Both the position numbers and the translations under genes were made by a program. Shown one piece after another: positions 7,110-9,964 of a DNA stretch of 9,964 nt. The notes beneath the pieces were generated by a model. It was not told where the DNA came from, made no database searches, and saw nothing but the letters and a program-made list of their open reading frames with translations. The stretch is taken from NCBI GenBank assembly GCA_013696835.1, contig JACCXV010000297.1, positions 1 to 9,964 of the forward strand, in the 5' to 3' direction. Positions within the stretch are counted from its first letter, which is position 1. Every line of letters begins with the position of its first letter. This stretch comes from Gemmatimonadota bacterium. Its GTDB lineage: Bacteria; Gemmatimonadota; Gemmatimonadetes; JACCXV01.

Positions 7110-7575
7110 ATGCTCTCCGTGCTTATTGTTGTTTCGGCTTCTATCCACGCATGGAGTGCCACGGCTCTCATTGCTTAGGGGCGTTCACAGCCTTCCGGGC
7201 ATCGTCCCCGGCTGTTCGACGCATTGCCATGACCATGGGCGAGTGCGAACTGTACGCATCGCATGTCTGCTACCATCGGATAGGCGCGGAACTGCCAACA
7301 ATACCGATATCCCTCATGGGGAGGGCCCGCTGGTGGACCGTTATCGATGGAATTGGGCTCGAGGGCCTGTAGCTCGCGCCAGCGCTGTTCACGTAGCTGC
7401 TGGTGTCAGCATTCCCTCCAAGCGTTGTACCATAAACAGGGTAGGGCGTCAACCGAAAACCCACGCGGGCTCCGCCGTGAGGCTGGAGGGGAGAGCCGCT
7501 GGGGTTTTACCCAGCATGCCGTACAGGCTTAGTGCGATCCTTGTAGATTAGTGGTAGATGGGCCCGGTGAGGACT
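7110..7575. other. Non-coding stretch between the DoxX gene and the membrane-protein gene
   Basis: No frame here has a credible protein on either strand. It contains the minus-strand promoter at 7424-7452 and a 6-bp hairpin (GCTGGG with CCCAGC around GTTTTA, 7498-7515) without a T-tract. A second 5-bp hairpin (CCCTC/GAGGG) is at 7311-7325. A minimal frame of seven codons follows GGAGG at about 7411-7420 just downstream of the promoter. No tRNA, inverted repeat ends or target duplications were found. Its composition resembles the adjacent membrane gene more than the flanking operons. Confidence 0.5.
7424..7452 (-). promoter_or_regulatory. Sigma-70-type promoter reading towards the membrane-protein gene
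   Basis: On the minus strand, TTGACG (7447-7452) and TACAAC (7424-7429) are separated by exactly 17 bases. The first box matches five of six consensus positions and the second four of six. Transcription would start near 7417 and give a leader of about 300 bases before the ATG at 7109. It is the best-spaced promoter in the window. The long leader leaves room for an unseen small RNA or regulatory structure, which I could not identify. Confidence 0.6.
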
Positions 7576-8007
7576 CTAGACAGCTCCGCCTGCCTGGTGG
7601 TGTCGCAGCGCGTCGATGCTCCACGGCCCCGCCCCAGCCGCGGAGACATAAAGCCACAGGAAGGCGAAGAAGACGGCGGGCGCGCCGCCATTGAGAACCG
7701 GCCAGAACCCCTGACCAGCGTGCCCGATGAAATAGGCCACCGCCATCTGGCCCGACAGCAGGAAGGCAACGGGACGGGTGAACAAGCCCACGAGCAGGAG
7801 CGCGCCACCCACCAGCTCCAAGACACCAGCAACACCGGCAAGCGATGTCAACGATGCTGTCCCGCCGTCCGGCATCACGGCCGCCGGAATAGCGAAGAGC
7901 TTCGTTGTTCCGTACTGCACGAAAAGGAAGGCAGCAATGATGCGGAGGATGCTGAGCACGTAGGGGGCCCAGGAACTCCAGCGCGTCATGAAGCCGGTAT
8001 TGGTCAT
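7576..8007 (-). CDS. DoxX family membrane protein
   Basis: A 143-residue DoxX-type protein with four hydrophobic helices at about 17-31, 54-77, 79-95 and 108-124. Family landmarks are FVQYGTTKLFAIP (29-41), GVLELVGGALLLVGLFTRPV (61-80), SGQMAVAYFIGHAGQGFWPV (85-104) and NGGAPAVFFAFLWLYVSAAG (106-125), ending in GPWSID. DoxX-like proteins are inner membrane proteins linked in some bacteria to redox balance and oxidative stress; the exact reaction here is unknown. The start at 8007 is chosen over a longer upstream frame because AAGGA lies seven bases before it and the upstream extension overlaps the aminotransferase and is not DoxX-like. It follows the aminotransferase stop by 43 bp, so it is probably the last gene of that operon. 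No clear terminator follows its stop. Confidence 0.88.
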   Translation of the reverse strand: MTNTGFMTRWSSWAPYVLSILRIIAAFLFVQYGTTKLFAIPAAVMPDGGTASLTSLAGVAGVLELVGGALLLVGLFTRPVAFLLSGQMAVAYFIGHAGQGFWPVLNGGAPAVFFAFLWLYVSAAGAGPWSIDALRHHQAGGAV

Positions 8008-8050
8008 AGTTCCTTCAGGTAGGAGACAGGGGTCGCGGTCGACGAGCGGG

Positions 8051-9208
8051 TCAGACGAACTCCCGCACGACGGCGAGGAAGCGTTCAACGTCCTCCTCAC
8101 CGTTGTAGACGTGCGGGGCCACGCGGATCGAGTCGCCGCGGACGCTGACGTAGACCCGGCGCTCCGTGAGCGTCCCTGGCAACTCGTCGGGGATGCCATG
8201 CGGCAGACGAAGGCCGAGCATGTGGCCCGCCCGCTTGTCTGCCGGCAGCACCTGGTACCCCAGCGCTTCCGCTTCACGCGCGATCAGGCCGGTGAGCCGA
8301 CCAATCGACGCCCGAACGCGATCGATCCCCCACGCAAGGATCTGGGTGAGTGCCACCTTCGCCATCGGGGCGAGGACGAACTGGGGATACCCGCCCATGT
8401 CGAACCGCCGCGCACCAGGCCGATAGGCGTCGGAATAGTTCACGAGCGCGGCGAAGTCCTCGGCCCCCGCCTTCGTCAGCCACGACTCCTCGATGGGGCG
8501 ACCTCCTTCCCGCCACCGCGGGGCGACATACAGGTAGCCCAGGCCATACGGACCGAGCTGCCACTTGTATCCTACCGAGACCAGGAAATCGGGCTGCACC
8601 TCGGACACGTCGATCGGAAGCGCTCCCAGGGATTGACTCGCGTCCACGACGAGGGCTGCACGTGCGGCGCGTGCTCTCGCGCCAACCGCGACGAGATCCA
8701 CGAGGCTGCCGTCGGTCCAGTGGCAGTTCGGTACGGCGACGACAGCAGTGTTCTCGTCGATCGCGTCAAGGAGGGCGTCGGTCCAGGCGTCGGGCGCGCT
8801 TTTTCGCACCGTCTTGATCAGCGCGGAACGAGCCTCGGCAAGCCGTCTCCATGCGTACACGTTCGATGGGAACTGATCGTGGAGCAGCACGATGTTCTGC
8901 CCCGGGCGCACCGTGACGTTGGCCGCCGCGACTGCGATCCCGTAGCTCACCGCCGGCACGAGCGCGATTCCCTCGGCGTCCGCGCCCATGAGGCGGGCCG
9001 CGGTCACTCGGAGATCCTCGGCGCCGGAGAACCAGTCGGCGGGCGCCGTCTCCCAGGGTGTCTGCTTCCTCTTCACGGCCGCGATGCCCGCTTCCGTCAC
9101 GGCCTTCAGCTGCGGCGACATGTTGGCACAATTCAGGAAGGTGACGTCCGGAGGTATCTCGAAGAGCTCGCGTTGCGACGGCAGGAGATCCAGCTCGCGG
9201 TCAGTCAT
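8051..9208 (-). CDS. Class V aminotransferase-fold PLP enzyme (cysteine desulfurase-like)
   Basis: A 385-residue PLP enzyme of the class V aminotransferase superfamily. The N-terminal segment DVTFLNCANMSPQLKAV (21-37) is the family's active-site entry loop. PAVSYGIAVAA (85-95) holds the cofactor phosphate region. The ring-stacking histidine is in PNCHWTDGS (160-168, H163), the pyridine-nitrogen aspartate in LVVDASQSLGALPIDV (186-201, D189), and the Schiff-base lysine in VSVGYKWQLGPYGLGYLYV (210-228, K215). The conserved arginine of the substrate pocket should fall in RRFDMGG. Related proteins act as desulfurases, kynureninase-like or isopenicillin-N-epimerase-like enzymes, and the substrate cannot be told here. 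AAGGA lies before the ATG at 9208. The start overlaps the methyltransferase fragment's stop (ATGA), implying coupling to a gene that now looks damaged. Confidence 0.86.
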   Translation of the reverse strand: MTDRELDLLPSQRELFEIPPDVTFLNCANMSPQLKAVTEAGIAAVKRKQTPWETAPADWFSGAEDLRVTAARLMGADAEGIALVPAVSYGIAVAAANVTVRPGQNIVLLHDQFPSNVYAWRRLAEARSALIKTVRKSAPDAWTDALLDAIDENTAVVAVPNCHWTDGSLVDLVAVGARARAARAALVVDASQSLGALPIDVSEVQPDFLVSVGYKWQLGPYGLGYLYVAPRWREGGRPIEESWLTKAGAEDFAALVNYSDAYRPGARRFDMGGYPQFVLAPMAKVALTQILAWGIDRVRASIGRLTGLIAREAEALGYQVLPADKRAGHMLGLRLPHGIPDELPGTLTERRVYVSVRGDSIRVAPHVYNGEEDVERFLAVVREFV

Positions 9209-9540
9209 GGGGGTTCCTTCTCGTGCATTGTCGCCGCTAACTCTGGGCGAGGGCGTGGAGCTTCGTCACTGACCGTTCGCCAGATCCACCCACGCACGCG
9301 CTCATTGAGCGGCAGCGGCGTGAGGCGCCCAGGCCCCACCGTCGAATCGCGCTCCTGGAAAATAACAAGGCCGCCCGGTTGCAGGACGCGGGTGAGCCAG
9401 CGGACTGCGTCGACAGGGTCCGGCTGATACATGAGCACCCGCCGACCGACGGCAGCGTCGAACGACTCATGTTCGGGGCCAGGACGCACCGAGATCCCCC
9501 TCCACAAGTGCAGGAACTCCGGCAACACTTGACAGATCAA
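9205..9540 (-). pseudogene. Remnant of a class I SAM-dependent methyltransferase
   Basis: Only the middle of a methyltransferase is recognisable. HESFDAAVGRRVLMYQPDPV is the acidic strand-four region followed by its usual helix start, then WLTRVLQPGGLVIFQERD is the post-strand-four helix and strand five. The glycine-rich SAM-binding motif is absent, because the divergent arginase promoter region begins where it should be. In another frame just upstream, VPALVEGDLG looks like the missing piece before HESFD, which implies an added frameshift near 9470-9500. After GWIWRTVSDEAP the C-terminal third is also missing or out of frame. The frame ends in an ATGA overlap with the aminotransferase start, so the operon layout survives although the enzyme is probably inactive. 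The normal length of such enzymes is about 250-280 residues; only about 85 are convincing. Confidence 0.6.
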
Positions 9541-9561
9541 TCCAGACCATCTTACGGTCTA
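9529..9561 (+). promoter_or_regulatory. Promoter of the arginase-family gene with an overlapping operator-like palindrome
   Basis: TTGACA (9529-9534) is a perfect -35 box. Eighteen bases on, TACGGT (9553-9558) keeps the three key -10 positions. Over the -10 lies an imperfect palindrome at 9543-9561: half-sites CAGACCAT and ACGGTCTA around CTT, with six of eight symmetric matches. A repressor bound there would block RNA polymerase; TetR-type operators often look like this, but no regulator gene is in the window. The site lies between divergent genes and may control both. GGGGAGAGGAG before the ATG at 9608 is a strong ribosome binding site. Confidence 0.5.
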
Positions 9562-9607
9562 AACATTGTTTGAAGGTTATGCCATCTGGCGCGGGGAGAG
9601 GAGCCCA

Positions 9608-9964
9608 ATGAACCGTCCCATCACCATCGTAGGCGCTCCGTCGAGCATCGGCATCCGACCCTACGACGAGGGCGGCATGCGCCGCCTCGACCTGGCACCG
9701 GGCGTCCTGCGAGAGCAGGGTCTCGTCGCACGTCTCGCCGCCCGCGATGCCGGCGACGTGATCCCCCACCCTATCTAGACCTGAAGCGGATGCCAGGGCG
9801 CGTGCGCAACCAGGACGGTGTGGCCGCTTACTCTCGCGCGCTGGCCCGCAACGTTTCCGCCGCGGCAGACGACGGATCGTTCGTGCTCGTTCTGGGCGGC
9901 GACTGCAGCATCGTCCTGGGCTGCCTGCTCGGCATCCGGCGTCCCGGCCGCTCGCCCGCTGGTC
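9608..9964 (+). pseudogene. Arginase/agmatinase-family protein, frameshifted near 9770, runs off the right edge
   Basis: Translation from ATG at 9608 gives MNRPITIVGAPSSIGIRPYD, then EGGMRRLDLAPGVLREQGL, and continues to DAGDVIPHP. This is the N-terminal strand and substrate-side loop of an arginase-family (ureohydrolase) protein. The frame then meets TAG at 9776-9778. One frame over, from about 9772, the protein continues YLDLKRMPGRVRNQDGVAAY and SFVLVLGGDCSIVLGCLLG, the family's GGD[HC]S metal-site region. One base is therefore missing near 9766-9772, next to runs of C. The GGDHS histidine, a Mn ligand in classical arginases, is Cys here; I recall a subfamily with Cys at this position, so this may be normal for its clade. 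Family members hydrolyse guanidino or formimino groups. The substrate is unknown. The last few codons before the edge also read poorly and may hold a second shift. Confidence 0.72.

Noticed and set aside
7498..7515. Hairpin GCTGGG/CCCAGC as a terminator after the DoxX gene
   Set aside because: Six base pairs only, and no T-tract on the appropriate side.
7063..7551. Plus-strand frame of 162 codons in the intergenic stretch
   Set aside because: It starts inside the membrane-protein gene, shows no helices or motifs, and crosses the minus-strand promoter; it is most likely chance.
7110..7575. Integron attC site, transposon end or tRNA in the low-GC stretch
   Set aside because: No paired core sites, terminal inverted repeats, target duplication or cloverleaf could be built from either strand.
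7988..9427. Plus-strand open frame of 479 codons
   Set aside because: It mirrors the class V aminotransferase, whose lysine, aspartate and histidine motifs are clear on the minus strand; the plus translation shows no family features.

Overview
The window is high-GC bacterial DNA. One 60-base row counted in the decarboxylase gene is 75% G+C, and rows counted in the 6.6-7.1 kb membrane-protein gene are 52-55%. The gene set fits a free-living, probably soil, bacterium such as Gemmatimonadota, Acidobacteriota or a related metagenome lineage. The phylum is a guess from gene content and cannot be settled here. Almost every gene lies on the minus strand; only the arginase-family gene at the right edge is on the plus strand.

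Right to left, following minus-strand transcription: (i) At 9205-9964 a damaged arginase-family gene (plus strand, frameshifted) is divergent from a fragment of a SAM methyltransferase (minus strand). A good promoter with an overlapping palindrome sits between them. The methyltransferase fragment is joined by an ATGA overlap to an intact class V aminotransferase (8051-9208), followed 43 bp later by a DoxX membrane protein (7576-8007). (ii) At 7110-7575 is a non-coding stretch holding a clear sigma-70-type promoter. It reads towards an unrecognised four-helix membrane protein (6606-7109) of visibly lower GC. (iii) At 2952-6463 is an aromatic amino acid block: a PLP group II decarboxylase, a leader with a strong intrinsic terminator, then aroF (type I-beta DAHP synthase) and tyrA (prephenate dehydrogenase) joined by an ATGA overlap. 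The terminator stands directly before the aroF ribosome binding site, so aroF-tyrA can only be transcribed by read-through. This suggests attenuation. (iv) At 1-2673 a DUF5996 protein is followed 8 bp later by an FAD-dependent oxidoreductase. That gene is frameshifted near 684 and then joined, apparently through a deletion, to a glycosyltransferase family 2 domain that runs off the left edge.

The most notable points are the attenuator-like leader of aroF-tyrA, the aromatic block with a decarboxylase beside its supply genes, and the oxidoreductase/glycosyltransferase junction. In that junction two frame changes cancel, so one open frame of at least 568 codons runs through both domains. Three genes near the window ends carry frame changes, so assembly or read error must be considered before calling them biological. 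No tRNA, rRNA, CRISPR array, transposase or complete mobile element was seen, and I found no convincing undescribed multi-gene system.
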